Positions 52,565-64,000 of a DNA stretch of 64,000 nucleotides are shown here, in pieces. The notes under the pieces were generated by a model. That model was not told the DNA's origin. It worked only from the letters and a program-made list of their open reading frames with translations, and did no database searches. The DNA is from Ilyonectria destructans. Its lineage: Eukaryota; Ascomycota; Sordariomycetes; Hypocreales; Nectriaceae. The stretch covers positions 620,001-684,000 of the forward strand of contig JAHEWK010000018.1 of NCBI GenBank assembly GCA_020740775.1, given 5' to 3'. The stretch's first letter is position 1, and every line of letters starts with the position of its first letter. Position numbers and translations under genes: made by a program.

Positions 52565-55500
52565 TTACTCCTGCTTCTTCTTGTTCAACCTCTTCTTAGG
52601 CACGCGCGCTAGCCAGTACACCAACAGCGCCGCCACAATGTTGAACAAGACATATGCCCACAGAATGCCAAAGTTTCTCCACCGGTCGGCATAGCTCGTG
52701 CTTACGGACTCGAGGTACTTGTTGGTGTCGGAAATAGGGCAGTAGAGGCATTCAGCCGTAGCATTGTCGTCCAGAAGGTAACCGCCGACATGTTGCATAT
52801 AGACAGCCAAATATTCGCCGCAAGTAGAGCCGTTGGTGGGCTTGAATAAAAGGATCTCATTGTCCGCACAGACAACGTTGGTGTTCGCTACCGCCGCCGA
52901 CAGCACGCCACCTACCATATACGTGAATGGCGATATGCGATACATGAAAGTCCAGAAACCCGGGAGTTCGCCAGGCGAAACAAGAACGCCACAGAATATC
53001 AAACATAGCGTGAAAAATAGATCAGCCAGGGTTCCGCCAGCCTCAGCTGCCTCAAAGCCAGAGACCATCAAAGTTGAGAAAGTACCAGCAAAAATCATGA
53101 ACATAAGTAGGAATAAAAAAACCAGTAGTCCGCGCTCCGTAACTTCTCCAGTTGGTTCGGCATTGCGGTAGAGCCCGACAGGGTAGTACCAACAGAGATA
53201 CATAAAGACAGCCATTAAGCTATTCCAAGGAATTTCGACGATAATTTGCGAGAGCATGAAGACCTTCCATGAGTAAACCTTGGATGGCCTCTCTCGAGCT
53301 TCGTACAGAGACCGTTGAATAACGAACTGTGGCATTGACTGCTGAACAATTTGACCAAAGATGGTGATCAAGTTGAAGATGGAGAACATTTGACTCTGAA
53401 GACCCTGGATACTGTTGGGGGCTTTGAAGAAGATGAAGCCAATAAAAAGCGAGATGAGCGTACAAAGAGCTGTTTTGGCATAAATATATATGGGGGTACG
53501 CCAGTACTGCTGGAAGACGCGGAAAAGATTCTCACGGAGTTGAACCGTAAAGGGAGCTGAAAACTCGCGATAGCTGCCAGGGTCCTCATCCGCAATGTTG
53601 GAAGAACCTTGTTTCTCTGTCTTGAGCTTCTCTAGTTCAATTTGCACGTCGCGGTATTCGGGGCTCTCACGCCACGTCTTGAACCAGTCGATATCAGTTG
53701 TCGACCCAGGGGCAGCTCCAATGACCTCCAACATCCACTCGGCAGGGTTGGCAGTAGCCGGACAAGCGCCACCGCCATTGCGCTCAAAATAGCTGATAAT
53801 GGCTTTTGAGTTCTCGCCAATATCCCCAAAGTAGACAGTCTTTCCACCCTCAGCTAGAAAAAGCAATCGGCCAAAGCGTTGAAATAACATCGATGAGGGT
53901 TGGTGAATAGTACAAAGAACAGCCTGGCCGGCTTTGGTCAGCTTCTCGAGAAGATCTAGGATAGCCCAAGATGTCTGTGAATCAAGCCCAGACGTAGGCT
54001 CATCAACAAAGAGCAATAAAGGCGGCCTGGCTGCAAGCTCAACAGCAATCGTAAGACGCTTACGTTGCTCAACATTGAGACCTTCGCCAGGTACGCCAAT
54101 GATAGCATCGGCGTATTCGTCCATATCCAACAGCCTAATGACTTCTTCGACATAAGCAAGCTTCTGCTCTCGAGGGATATTTGCCGGCTGACGAAGAATG
54201 GCGCTGAAATTCAATGCCTCTCTAACGGTTGAAGTCTGTAGATGAAGGTCTTGCTGTTGCACATAACCGGTCTTTCTCTGGAAGGACATGTCCCGAGGTT
54301 TGCCATCAACAAACATTTCACCAGTAATGACACCCATAGAAGTGCGATCAGCCAAACAATCCAATAAAGTTGTTTTCCCAGCGCCTGACACCCCCATCAA
54401 GGCGGTCAAAGTACCAGGTTTAACCCAACCATCAATATGGTCTAGAATGCGTCGAGGCTCCTTCTTGATGACAATATCGTAGCAAACGTTGTGCCATTGG
54501 AACACGGATGTCTGTTCCTGAAGCATGACGACTTCCTTCGTATCGCTGCGAGCCCACTTTTCGGTGATGATAGGACTGATATTCGTCACGGCAGCCTCGG
54601 GATCATTATGTCTCTTCTCAGCAAGCTTGGCTGCGACGGGTTTGTAGCCACGTCGGTAGACCAGCACTTCACCTCTGGACTTCTTTGCAGAGACCACCTC
54701 AGCAGTAGCCATATAGCAGAACATGAAGACAATGGTAAACGCAATGATGATGCCGAAATTTCGCCATCGATGCCCCCACGCATAGTTGAACGTAGAACTT
54801 GTGTAGTCATCGCCCAGGACATAGCTCTGGCCCGGTCTAGACCCGACGGCCTTGCACACATGGTTTTCCCCATCAATATTGGCGTACTGGGAAAACTCCC
54901 CGCTTGGAACGTATTCGTCGCAGTCAAACTTTCGGTCATGAAACTCATTGACAATGAGTGACTCAAAAGCATACGCCAAAGGGTCGAGATAATGAAGCCA
55001 TCGACACCAATCAAGCATATAGCGCTTTGGAATCACAAATCCCGTGAAGATGATCAGATCAAGCATCAAAAGACCGGCAGGGACTAGAGCTTGAAACAAC
55101 GAGCGAGAAGCGGAGGCGATTGTGCGGAAGATCATAGACATGACCAAAACGGTGGAGAACGAGATGAGCAGGAAGAAAAAAAATGGCCCTGGCTCACGCC
55201 GAAGATTTGTCATGAAATAAAGGGAGACATTGAAGACAATTGAGGTCAATATCTTGGCCGGCATATCACAAAGCATAGAAGCCACTGCCTCAGCTGAGGG
55301 GTGGTAAAATGCATATCGGCTATGTTTCTCGACAATAGGGCGTTGTGCAAATAAAGTCAAAATCTGCATAATATTAGTTCGATGTAGGTAGCTGCCGTAC
55401 AGGAATGTCTATTACCTCGAGAGCGCTAGAAAAGGCATTCAACAAACAGGCAAAGAAAATCAAGGCTCCACGCTGGAAGAAGCTCGATGAGGTTTGCTGG

Positions 55501-57334
55501 AGGTTGTAGAAAATACTACCAATGACCAGGGACATGATGAAGTTTCCGATAACGGCACCAACTGTTATGCCGGGGTCGCCTGTAAATCGCTTCCAGCCAC
55601 GCCACAAGCACAGCTGGATCTGTTGCATATATGTCAGGATGTAAGGTGACTTCTTGCGCTGCCCTTTGCCCTGCTGAGCCTGCTTGGATGTCCGAAAAGC
55701 TTCAGCCGCAGGACCATTACTGGGGTGGTCAATCTTATACTGCTCAATCTCGGCCTGCAGGGTCTCATACTGGGCGCTGCTTCTCCATGCGGCAGCAAAC
55801 TCATCAGGGGTTCGGGGTGCCTTGGCTTCGAAGCCAGAACGGATGATACGCTCGTCAGGGGCACTCATAGAAGTAAGGAAATCAGGGGTAGTTTGGCGTG
55901 CTGGACAATCAAAGCCAAGATTGATAAAATATTGCTTAGCTTCATCAGCACGACCGAAAAATATCTGGCGGCCTTCATACAGCACAATAGCCTTATCGAA
56001 AAGGTCGTAGGCACTCTGTGGCGATTGATAAATAGATACACAGGCAGTGCTCTTAAATATCTCAGTCTGAAGACGCAAGGTCCTACAGAACTCAAGGGCA
56101 TTGGCAGAATCAAGGCCACGAGTTGAGTTGTCCCAGCATTGCAAAGGAGCTCCAGAAAGTGCAGCCTCAGAGATGGTAACACGCTTGCGCTCACCCCCAG
56201 AGACACCACGGATATACTCGTTGCCCACGCACGTATTGATAGTGTGGGAAATACCAAAGACGGCCATAATAACATCTCGAAGGTGATCGGCAAACATGGC
56301 TTTCGTGATACCCGTGGGTAGGTGTCGTGGCTGGCGGGCGTGAGCGGCGAATGTAAGGGTGTCGCCAACAGTCAGCATCGGGAAGTGCACGTCGACTTCG
56401 GCGGTATAAATTGCTTCACCACGGTGATGGGTATGCATTTCCTTGGCCGTCATTCCTATGCGGCATGGTTAGCTTAGTGTTGCCCGTGAAGAGGAACCCA
56501 GAATGGAGTTTCTGAGTTTCTATTCAACGTTCCATGTCCCATGTGGCACAGACACCACCAAACCGAGGAAAAGAGCGTATACATGTTGGTGGCTGCATAT
56601 TCTGCTCAGCTATGTAAAGGAAAATGTCGAAACTTACCCTGATAATTGAAATGTGAGCCCTCCTCGACATGAATACCGTTTGTCTCGCCGGCAATAGTCT
56701 TCAGGAATGTGGAGCAACCAGATCCTGGCGGCCCCAAAACAACAAGCATTTCACCCTCGCGCACCAAACCGTCAAATTGACTGAGAATGTCGATGCGCTG
56801 GCGGTTGTCGCTCACAAGTCGGCGGGTCATACCGGCAAGTGAGAGCCAAACATTAGCCACGTCCTTCTGATAGTCTGTGCCGGCACCAAAGCCGTGCACA
56901 TTGAGGTTCTGGAAGCAAACGCCCGTGGAGCGAAGCGATGTTCCGTCCTCAGAAATTATGTCAACAATGGCCTTGGCCCATTCGGCGGCGCTGAAGTTGG
57001 GCGAGTTGGGATTCAGGGGAGAGTCGGCCTCTGCGATAAAGGGGTTGCCTTGTGGACCACCCCTAGAGAGGCACGAGTAGGATCTGGCAAGGACTTGGAT
57101 GGCGGAGGTTCGTCGCTCTAGTTCGGACTCGTGCTCTTCATGTTTGCTCGGAGTTTTGGCCGGCGATACGGACTTGTCATCGTTCATGGAAATAGTCTGC
57201 GTACTGGTAGCGTCGGAGTTGTTGGCTTCTCTCGTGGCGGGCTCGATCTCCTCCTCTTTGCGGGTGCCAATGGGCGTCGTGATCCGAGCACTGGGGCCAG
57301 GGGCATTGACCCTCTGCCTACATGTGGTCGCCAT
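52565..57334 (-). CDS. full-length PDR-type (ABCG) ABC transporter
   Basis: Exons 56638-57334, 55416-56455 and 52565-55363 (minus strand) join in frame to 1511 residues, the length of a PDR pump. The order is NBD1-TMD1-NBD2-TMD2. NBD1 has Gly-Pro-Pro-Gly-Ser-Gly-Cys-Ser-Thr with Cys in place of Lys, plus Val-Ser-Gly-Gly-Glu-Arg and [10 protein letters not shown], as usual for PDR. NBD2 has a canonical Gly-Val-Ser-Gly-Ala-Gly-Lys-Thr-Thr and Asp-Glu-Pro-Thr-Ser-Gly-Leu-Asp-Ser, and its signature is Leu-Asn-Val-Glu-Gln-Arg. This is the usual PDR asymmetry, one degenerate site and one good one. It pumps drugs or metabolites out across the plasma membrane. Being 1.4 kb upstream of the isocyanide synthase gene and on the same strand, it is a likely export or protection partner (inference). 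Confidence 0.93.
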
Positions 57335-59007
57335 GGTGTTGCGCGTTCGTTTCTTGTCGTCGATTGCAAGCCAGGCGTGCTTGTCGTTTTCCGTTGTTGC
57401 TTATGCAGTGACCTATTAAGGGATAGTCGGGGTGTTGTGTGAGCACCCGCCGCCTTGCACGCTGATAAAACGGTTCGCAAGAATAGTAAATATCGGAGAG
57501 GCAAAATGAAAGGGAAATAATGGGAGTTAGGAACCCCCTCAGGCAAGGACAGCAGGACGGGAGAGTGCACGTAAGGAATTAGGACAAGGGCAAAGAGATC
57601 CAAGAGTAAGAAATAAGCTCATATGAGCTCGATGCGAAATACCAAAGAGGGAGAGAAATTTACGGCGTATGCAACCGTTTCCAACGGGACCCCACGTTCA
57701 ATGGCCGGTCATGTCACGCACCTCGAGGAGATCCACCTGCCATTCCAAAGCAAGCTCACATCAGCTCAAAAACCACTTCAAGATCCGTCATCTTCCGAAT
57801 CTGTAGACTCCGAATAGAGCCCGGGAGTCCGCAACACTGGTCCATCAGCTCTTCATTGACATTCAAGGCGGAGTATCACCCTCCCGGTCCTTACAACCCC
57901 AACTTACAAGAATGACACACTACGTTAGTTTACTACCACGGACCGTCCCATTCTACCCAACCACATATTAATTAGTCCTCGTTGGGCTTCCTATGCATAC
58001 GATGGCAGAGCTCTAGGCTTCTTAAAACTCCGCCTAAATGGTGGGCCAGTGAGCCGATTCTCGGGCCACTCCGGAGCGGCATCATAGATTAGCAATTCAC
58101 CCAGCGGCGGCAGCGGCAGTTTGCGCAGGTTTTCGTAAATCGCCCAATGTACTAGTAAGTGCAGGGGTCTTGGACGTACGTACTATTACCCCGGCCATAA
58201 AGCAACCCACCGGGCGACGCTTTTGCACTTATCTTCATCCGTCATGCGGGCGGAGGAAAAGAGAATGCACCGGGATTGGCGGGCGTACAGCTTATTCCTA
58301 AGACTGAGGGTAGGGACTTGATTGAGCACATACAGGGTTATGTAGACCAGCCAGTTTAGAAATCTAAGCAATCCAATATGCTGGCTACGTCTACAGGGGT
58401 CGGTGGAGGGAAACAACAGCTCGAGGCGCTTGAGGACGCGAGGATGTCAACATATGTATTCAATACTCCATTTCAGCTACATCGAATGAGTGATCATCAA
58501 TTGAGCTACGTATTAGAATATAAGAATCGTGTTAAATACTTGTTACATTGTGAACCCTTATTTTTCCAATCTCGCTTATTGTTCTTACATCGTATGCAAT
58601 GCCTACAGGTGATAGTGAGAAGGTTTGAGGCTGTTACCATTGGTCGGATGTTCTACACCACCTCACCCAAAACGGTCACTATGGAGTAGGTCCTTGTGCA
58701 CTACAATGTTTGATAACACCTTTACATTTGACTTACCACTTCGATCCAGTGCCATTTCGAACTTTGATGCCCGGATACATCACTTTTCCTACACCAAACA
58801 TTCTACCCGACACATTCTAGTCTGATCCGTCATCTTAGGCCATCACCACTAGCGGTGTCAACACCCAAAAGGCGCACTGCTTACCAAGTGTCCGAATTTC
58901 GTGCTGTCGTGTGGCAGACACTCAATCAGACACTAATCTGATTCTTGGAGTGAGCAATCTGGTTAATGGGTTTTGGGCCTCCCTTGATACTTGGTGATAC
59001 CAGAACC
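57335..59007. other. intergenic region, divergent promoters
   Basis: The transporter gene and the small hydrolase gene diverge from here. Short frames at 57623-57817, 58186-58416 and 58378-58689 show no motif. No repeat of note was seen. Confidence 0.4.
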
Positions 59008-59860
59008 ATGGCTATGGCTACTTTTGTCATTATCCCAGGCGCTTGCACGCCTCCCGTCATGTTCCAGGACTTCTGCAACTTCGCCAAGGGCCAAGGCGTA
59101 GCAGTTGTTGCCGTCCAGCTTGCAACTGTGTGTCGAACGCGGGATCAGCCTGCTCCAGGCATCAGCGACGACGTGCAGGCAATTCGCCAAGTCGTCGAGC
59201 CACTACTAGATTATGGCAAAGAGGTCATTCTCGTCACGAGTTCCCTCGGTGGAGTCCCAGGCACCCAATGCTTGGAATTTCTCTCTATTACAGCGCGGTC
59301 TTCGCATGGTCGAAAGGGAGGCGTCGAGAAGATCATCTACGTGACGTCGATGATACTTGAGCCCAACACTTCGGCACTGGACTTTTTCGGACCTGATCCT
59401 CCCCCTATTTTTAAGTCAAATGTATGTTTTATGGTGGCAGTTCGTCCTATCGTGCCTAAACAACCTAGTAGTCCCCGTGTATACTTACAACTAACTCTGT
59501 GAAAAGGGCGGTGATCAGTACATAGAGTGGACGGACGAGATCGAGGACGGTACTCAGACCTTTTCCGACCTCCCTGAAGAGGAAGCCCGGAAGCATAGAG
59601 CGAAGATGGCCAGATTCAACTCCAGACTGAGCTTCGAGAATAAGCTGACGTATCCGGGATATAAATATGTGCAGGTACATTATGTTATATGCGAGGAGGA
59701 TAGAATTGTTCCCAAGGAGGCACAGCTGGCGCTGATCGAGATTCTCAAGAGACATGCTGTGGGGAACGTCACCATTCATCGGATTTCATCAGGGCATTTG
59801 CCGTTCGTCTCGCGCCCTGAGGACACTCTTCAGATCTTACGAGCGGTTTCTGGTGGTTAA
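59008..59860 (+). CDS. small alpha/beta hydrolase
   Basis: Exons 59008-59421 and 59507-59860 join in frame to 255 residues. The start Met-Ala-Met-Ala-Thr-Phe-Val-Ile-Ile-Pro-Gly-Ala with oxyanion-type glycine is typical of methylesterase/salicylate-binding-like hydrolases. The nucleophile is in Val-Thr-Ser-Ser-Leu-Gly-Gly near residue 80, the acid in Glu-Glu-Asp-Arg near residue 200 and the His in Ser-Ser-Gly-His-Leu near residue 235, so the triad looks intact. The acceptor AAAAG of its intron is unusual but gives the only in-frame join. An upstream Met at 58966 is less likely. It may work on an ester or lactone; no pathway is certain. Confidence 0.75.
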
Positions 59861-60184
59861 CGAGCCAGTGCTCATGTAGCTCCGAGGCAAAGCCACTGGC
59901 TAGTGGGGGGTGTGGAGGGTTCAGGAGATGAAAACAGCTCCGTGTGCTTTTGGCAGTTTGTTTAGTGTAGTCGGCTTACAAAGCCCAACAGATAGACGCC
60001 TCTATTGCTATTAGTCTCAACACCAAAGGACTTGGCCAGGGACCGTTTCATTGCAATTTCTTTCCTTGTACCTTCTGTCTTTACTTCTTCATAATTGTTC
60101 CTGTCGAGGTGTATCTAGTCATTACTGATTCTTTACTTATGCTATTAATAACCTCATACAGTGAGACAGCCAACCAGCGATGAT
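59861..60184. terminator. convergent 3' intergenic region
   Basis: The hydrolase gene (plus) and the EamA transporter gene (minus) end towards each other here. Nothing else was seen. Confidence 0.4.
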
Positions 60185-61706
60185 CTAGGGTTGCCGTTCT
60201 TCGTTTTCACCTTCCAAGAGCCCTCGCTCCTCAGCGATCGGTTTTCTTTGCTCCACAGGCGCCTTATTCTGCAGGCTAACCCATACAGCTGCTCCAATGA
60301 TCAGTACACTTCCAAGAAGGCTTGTGAGTGGCGGTGTGGTTCCCCAAACAACACGTTCGATTATAAGTGCGAAGATCATTTGGCTGTACTGTTGGCCTGT
60401 TAGCTAAGCGGTGTGATGTTGTACCCTGGGAAACTCACGATGAGATTTGTTGCTCTGCCTGCTTTCTCCCTCTTCAGTCCCTCTGTTAGGAAGACTTGCA
60501 GCAGGAAACCTGAGAGACCAATGGAAAGAAGAAGAGCCCTGTATACGTTAACTCTCGGTTCTATTCCGTGTTATTTCCGATCGCATGCTTACCATTGTAT
60601 AGGAGTTTGAGGGATTTCGAACTGAAGATCCGGATGAATCATGATAATGAGGAATGAGCTGACAGTGGCCAACACGGCGAAATAATTGACGCTCACTAGC
60701 GAATGGGCTCGCTTTCCGATTGTACGAATAATGGCGTAGGCCGTCGCCGCTGAAAATGATCCCAATATCGCGCAAACTATCGCAATGGATCGCTCGGCAG
60801 GGGTTGCTTTGACTGGAGGAAGTAGCCCTCCTTGAGGGCTGGCGTTGAAATGTGAGGAAGCCACGTCAATAGAGTGGAGGGAAAGACTGCCATCATCTTG
60901 ACTTGGGAATAGAAAAGCCGGGCGAGCAATAACCAACACCCCAACAAATGCGATAAAGCTGGCGGAAGCTTCCTTGACAGTAAATGGTTCCTAAGTTGGG
61001 GAATTAGATTCAGAGATCCACGAGCCCATACATTGGTCTGACTTACGTTGAGAATAACCCAACAGACGAACGTCGTCAGGGTGGGGATAAGAAACGTGAT
61101 TACGGTTGCGTCGGAGATGTCGAGGTATGATAGCGAATCTGTTTCCATCTGTCAGGACACACTTTCTCAATTTGGTGCGTGTGAAACCTACAGTATAAAC
61201 CAAATAATCCTGTCGAACCCGCCATGCCCCGAATAACGAGCAGTCCTCTGACGCCGCGATGACCCCAGGGAAAGTCTGGGACTTGCTGGTACCACATGTA
61301 CAAGGACCCAATAACAGCGGTGGTCAACATGCGCACGAAAATGATCTGCAGGGCATGGAACTTTGTCTCAAAGCCGGTCTCCAGTAGTCGGGTTGTCATG
61401 GACATCTGCCTAGTTAACGTCGGTTGTTCGCCATTGTAGATAACTGGTTGCCTGTTTACTTACAATAGAAGCGAATATTTGGGCTACAAAAACGAATAAA
61501 AGTCCAATATTCTTAGCGTAAAACGCCTTTAGTGTTTCCCAGAAGGCGTTGTCATGGCTTTCTTGGCCGCATGCCGCTGTCGTAGTCTCATCGTCAGAGA
61601 CCGGAGGGGACGGCGGGCCGGCGTCACCTGCGCTCTGAAGCAAGGGTGCGGATAAAGTCGAATTATCTGGCCTCGACGCCGAGGGATTCACTGTTCCATA
61701 AGACAT
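60185..61706 (-). CDS. EamA/DMT-type 10-TM membrane transporter
   Basis: Six exons (61464-61706, 61192-61405, 61047-61138, 60593-60990, 60439-60538 and 60185-60388, minus strand) join in frame to 416 residues. After a polar N-terminal 60 residues about ten hydrophobic segments follow, in two EamA halves; Tyr-Tyr-Ser-Leu-Ser-Tyr-Leu-Asp-Ile-Ser-Asp-Ala-Thr-Val-Ile at the exon 2/3 join is the usual signature of fungal EamA proteins. Such proteins move metabolites or nucleotide sugars across membranes. The substrate cannot be told from the sequence. The gene lies between two hydrolase-type genes, and a role in a right-hand pathway is only a guess. Confidence 0.87.
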
Positions 61707-62410
61707 CCTTGCTGTCTGTCTGAAAGGCTCAGAGGCGATGGTAGACTTGTTGTCTTACTTTTTTTCGACAGAGATTCACAGTCGTAAATTTCTTTCGGCT
61801 ACCCCCGGTTGCGGGGATTGGTGACCGATTGGCTGGTACCACGGTGCTAATGATACCAAATGCACTGTGTTGGCAGCCAATATGGACTGTGAATTGAAGC
61901 ACAAGTAGATCCACTAAAACGTGTAATAAATACGACGGCCTAGGAGATGTTGAAAAGATTTCCTCATTCAAAAGATGATACAAACGCTGACTACCCAAAA
62001 CAGCCCAAATCAGCCCATCACGGCCACTCGACATACCTGGCACGGCTCGAAGACTGCTGGAATATCCATGGGCGAATTGTCAATTGTGACGTCAGGAGAT
62101 GCAGCAAAGATAGTTTGTTTCAGGTATTCCTACGTGTAGCGTACACAGTGTGTTGGGTGGAATTTTAGATAGCTCGTTCTCCTTCAATATAATCACCTAC
62201 AAGATTCTAAAAATGCTTTATCGCATCCACGATCGGGCAGGGAAAAAGTAGCCTGTATCCTTTTTATTACGGTGTGAATTTTGCAGCTTAATATGATCCC
62301 ATACCTCATAGCCTCAATACATAATATGTACATGAGCTTGTCGACCGATGAGACCAGGAAGACCAAATACAGTAAAACACAGAAGATGCAAGCTTTGCGC
62401 GGCCGTGTAA
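61707..62410. other. intergenic region
   Basis: It carries the EamA gene's promoter and the IMPase gene's 3' flank. No motif or repeat was seen. Confidence 0.4.
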
Positions 62411-63351
62411 TCAAGGTGCGGACCCATATGTCGACCGAGCGTCTCCAATAATCGACCAAAACTCTTCCACAAACTCTTTCTGACCTTCCATAGCCGGTCT
62501 CACTGCAAGATATCGTCGGTTATCAATTGGTGGATTCCAGTTGCCAGGGTGCCCATCAACCATGATGCCTCCAGCCTCAGACAAGATGCACCAAGCAGCC
62601 GCAACGTCCCAAGCCCAGCAGCCGCATTCCCAAAATGCATCTTGCTGTCCAGCTGCGACTCTACATATCGCAATGGCAGCAGAACCAGTACATCGAAGCG
62701 AATTTACAAATGCGCCTCCTGTAGCGGTAGTCCGAGCCAGCATCGTGAATACCTTTAGGTTGAGGTCAAAGTTGGGTCCTTCTCTGTCACTCCCCCATTC
62801 AATGCCGATACAGGCACTTCTCAACCCGTCTGAAGGTGACGAAACAAGAGGGAGCTTCTGAATACCGCCGTCGAATTGTTGGATAAAGGCACCTTGGCCA
62901 CGGACGGCGCTCCATAGCTCCTCTTGAAACGGGTTAAAAACGACCCCGACCGTTGGCTGTTTTCCGACAACGAGCCCTATTGAGACACACACCGCCGGGA
63001 ATCCATGGACGAAATTCGATGTGCCATCAATAGGATCTACTATGAATGTTGGCTGATCTGTGATCTCGAGCCCGACTTTGTAGGATTCCTCGCCGACGAA
63101 ACCAAAGGCAGGATACCGCTCCCTCAGACGACTGCGGATTAGTATCTCCACAGCCTGATCCGTTTGCGTCACAATATCTGCAGCTAGGAAATGTTTAGTT
63201 ACTGAGAAGTCGAACGGGTAATGAAATACATACTGTTCTTCTTGGATGTGGTTGTAAGCGAAGTCGGTTGAGCATGCCGGACAACGTTGCCCGCTTCTCT
63301 CGCAACTACTATTAGATAGTTGCAAATATCCCGCAATTCGTCGTCTGTCAT
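62411..63351 (-). CDS. inositol-monophosphatase-family phosphatase
   Basis: Exons 63234-63351 and 62411-63183 (minus strand) join in frame to 296 residues. The family sites are visible: Gly-Glu-Glu-Ser for metal binding, Asp-Pro-Ile-Asp-Gly-Thr-Ser-Asn-Phe-Val-His-Gly at the active site, and Trp-Asp-Val-Ala-Ala-Ala-Trp near the C-terminus. All the Mg2+ ligands look intact. Enzymes of this fold release phosphate from inositol phosphates; fungal members also occur as QutG/Qa-x-type proteins in quinate clusters. Here no quinate genes are near. Met at 63351 is favoured because exon 1 then gives the usual N-terminal helix; a reading without the intron, from 63325, gives an unlike N-terminus. Confidence 0.88.
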
Positions 63352-63786
63352 ACTGTATAATTCCTTTGGGTTGTAATAATCTTAAAAATAATACTAGACA
63401 AGAGCGAAGTTCGAATCTCTTGCTTCTTTATACTTCCCCTTTGTTCGTCTACCTCGAGGTCGAAGAACGAAAAAGTGGAGTATCTAGCGCTGACATGCTC
63501 AACACGCCATCCCCGATGAGTCGGCAAGAGATAATTCACGCATACATAGCTCGCTTAGAGATAAGCCCGACGTTCAGGCCTAACGCAGAACGGTAACAAT
63601 TCAGCCGTAGTGCAGCGAAAGCACTCGCACGTGGCTACACTGATACTCGCTCGATTCGAGCAGAGACTGAAAACAGGCCCAGGCGAAGCGAGGGAGGCGA
63701 TCGGTAATTTCTCGACAACTTCCTTCTTATCGTCTCCTCTCCCAGGCGATCACGACTAACCCGGTCTCTTTATCCACACAGCGACA
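63352..63786. promoter_or_regulatory. divergent promoter region
   Basis: The IMPase gene and the second Zn2Cys6 gene diverge from this 435-base stretch. No TATA box or operator is obvious. Confidence 0.4.
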
Positions 63787-64000
63787 ATGCACAAGCCGAT
63801 CGCTTCTAGAGCGCTCCAGCATGGATACCGTGGTCGTGTTCGGAGTGGATGTCTGACCTGTCGCTCCAGGAAGGTGAAGTGCGACGAAGCAAGACCCATT
63901 TGCAACAACTGTACAAGGCTGCAGCTGCAATGTACATACAAGCCCAGGAAAGCTCACCAGGCTCTTGCTAGCCCTCTCAATCCTGGCAGCACTGCTCCCG
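63787..64000 (+). CDS. Zn2Cys6 transcription factor, 3' end cut by window edge
   Basis: From the ATG at 63787 the frame is open to the window end (71 codons). After a basic N-terminus the zinc cluster reads [13 protein letters not shown] and goes on with spacing C-x2-C-x6-C-x5-C-x2-C-x6-C, the exact fungal binuclear pattern, uninterrupted by an intron. The rest of the gene lies outside the window. It could control the genes to its left or others beyond. Confidence 0.9.
   Translation, partial: MHKPIASRALQHGYRGRVRSGCLTCRSRKVKCDEARPICNNCTRLQLQCTYKPRKAHQALASPLNPGSTAP

Overview
This window comes from a filamentous ascomycete (Pezizomycotina). The genes carry short introns of about 45-110 bp with GT-AG (a few GC-AG) borders and start shortly after fungal-style TATA boxes. 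The families are typically fungal: Zn2Cys6 regulators, RTA1 and PDR transporters, a secreted GH3 beta-glucosidase, a CAP/PR-1 protein and a DUF7580-subtilase relic. I rebuilt exon structures by hand by matching reading frame, splice sites and family motifs; for every complete multi-exon gene the exon lengths sum to a multiple of three. Genus cannot be settled from the sequence.

Left part (1-19 kb): a 3'-truncated secreted lipase-like gene, an RTA1 membrane protein and a Zn2Cys6 regulator lead into a set of amino-acid-type biosynthetic genes. These are a Cys/Met-type PLP enzyme and a 2-OG/Fe dioxygenase transcribed divergently, then a cytochrome P450, a BAHD-like acyltransferase and a proline-racemase-family enzyme. 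No NRPS, PKS or terpene cyclase is visible, so this is a candidate synthase-free amino-acid or cyclic-imino-acid pathway. Between acyltransferase and racemase lie a P450 relic, a broken partial copy of the racemase and an AT-rich block.

Middle (19-45 kb): a broken DUF7580-S8 protease gene, a gene-poor repeat-rich stretch, a secreted CAP protein behind a ladder of promoter repeats, and a run of small tailoring-type enzymes: NTF2-like protein, alpha/beta hydrolase, MDR reductase, second NTF2-like protein, metallo-beta-lactamase-fold hydrolase and a second alpha/beta hydrolase. This run also has no backbone synthase. A relic zone follows (LINE-like, GH72-like and dispersed repeats), then a protein kinase with a long disordered tail.

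Right part (45-64 kb): a GH3 beta-glucosidase, a stand-alone isocyanide-synthase/DIT1-family gene beside a full-length PDR (ABCG) transporter, a small alpha/beta hydrolase, a 10-TM EamA transporter, an inositol-monophosphatase-family enzyme and the first part of a second Zn2Cys6 regulator. The isocyanide-synthase/transporter pair and the left-hand synthase-free cluster are the two strongest candidates for undescribed metabolism. No tRNA, rRNA or CRISPR array was seen.
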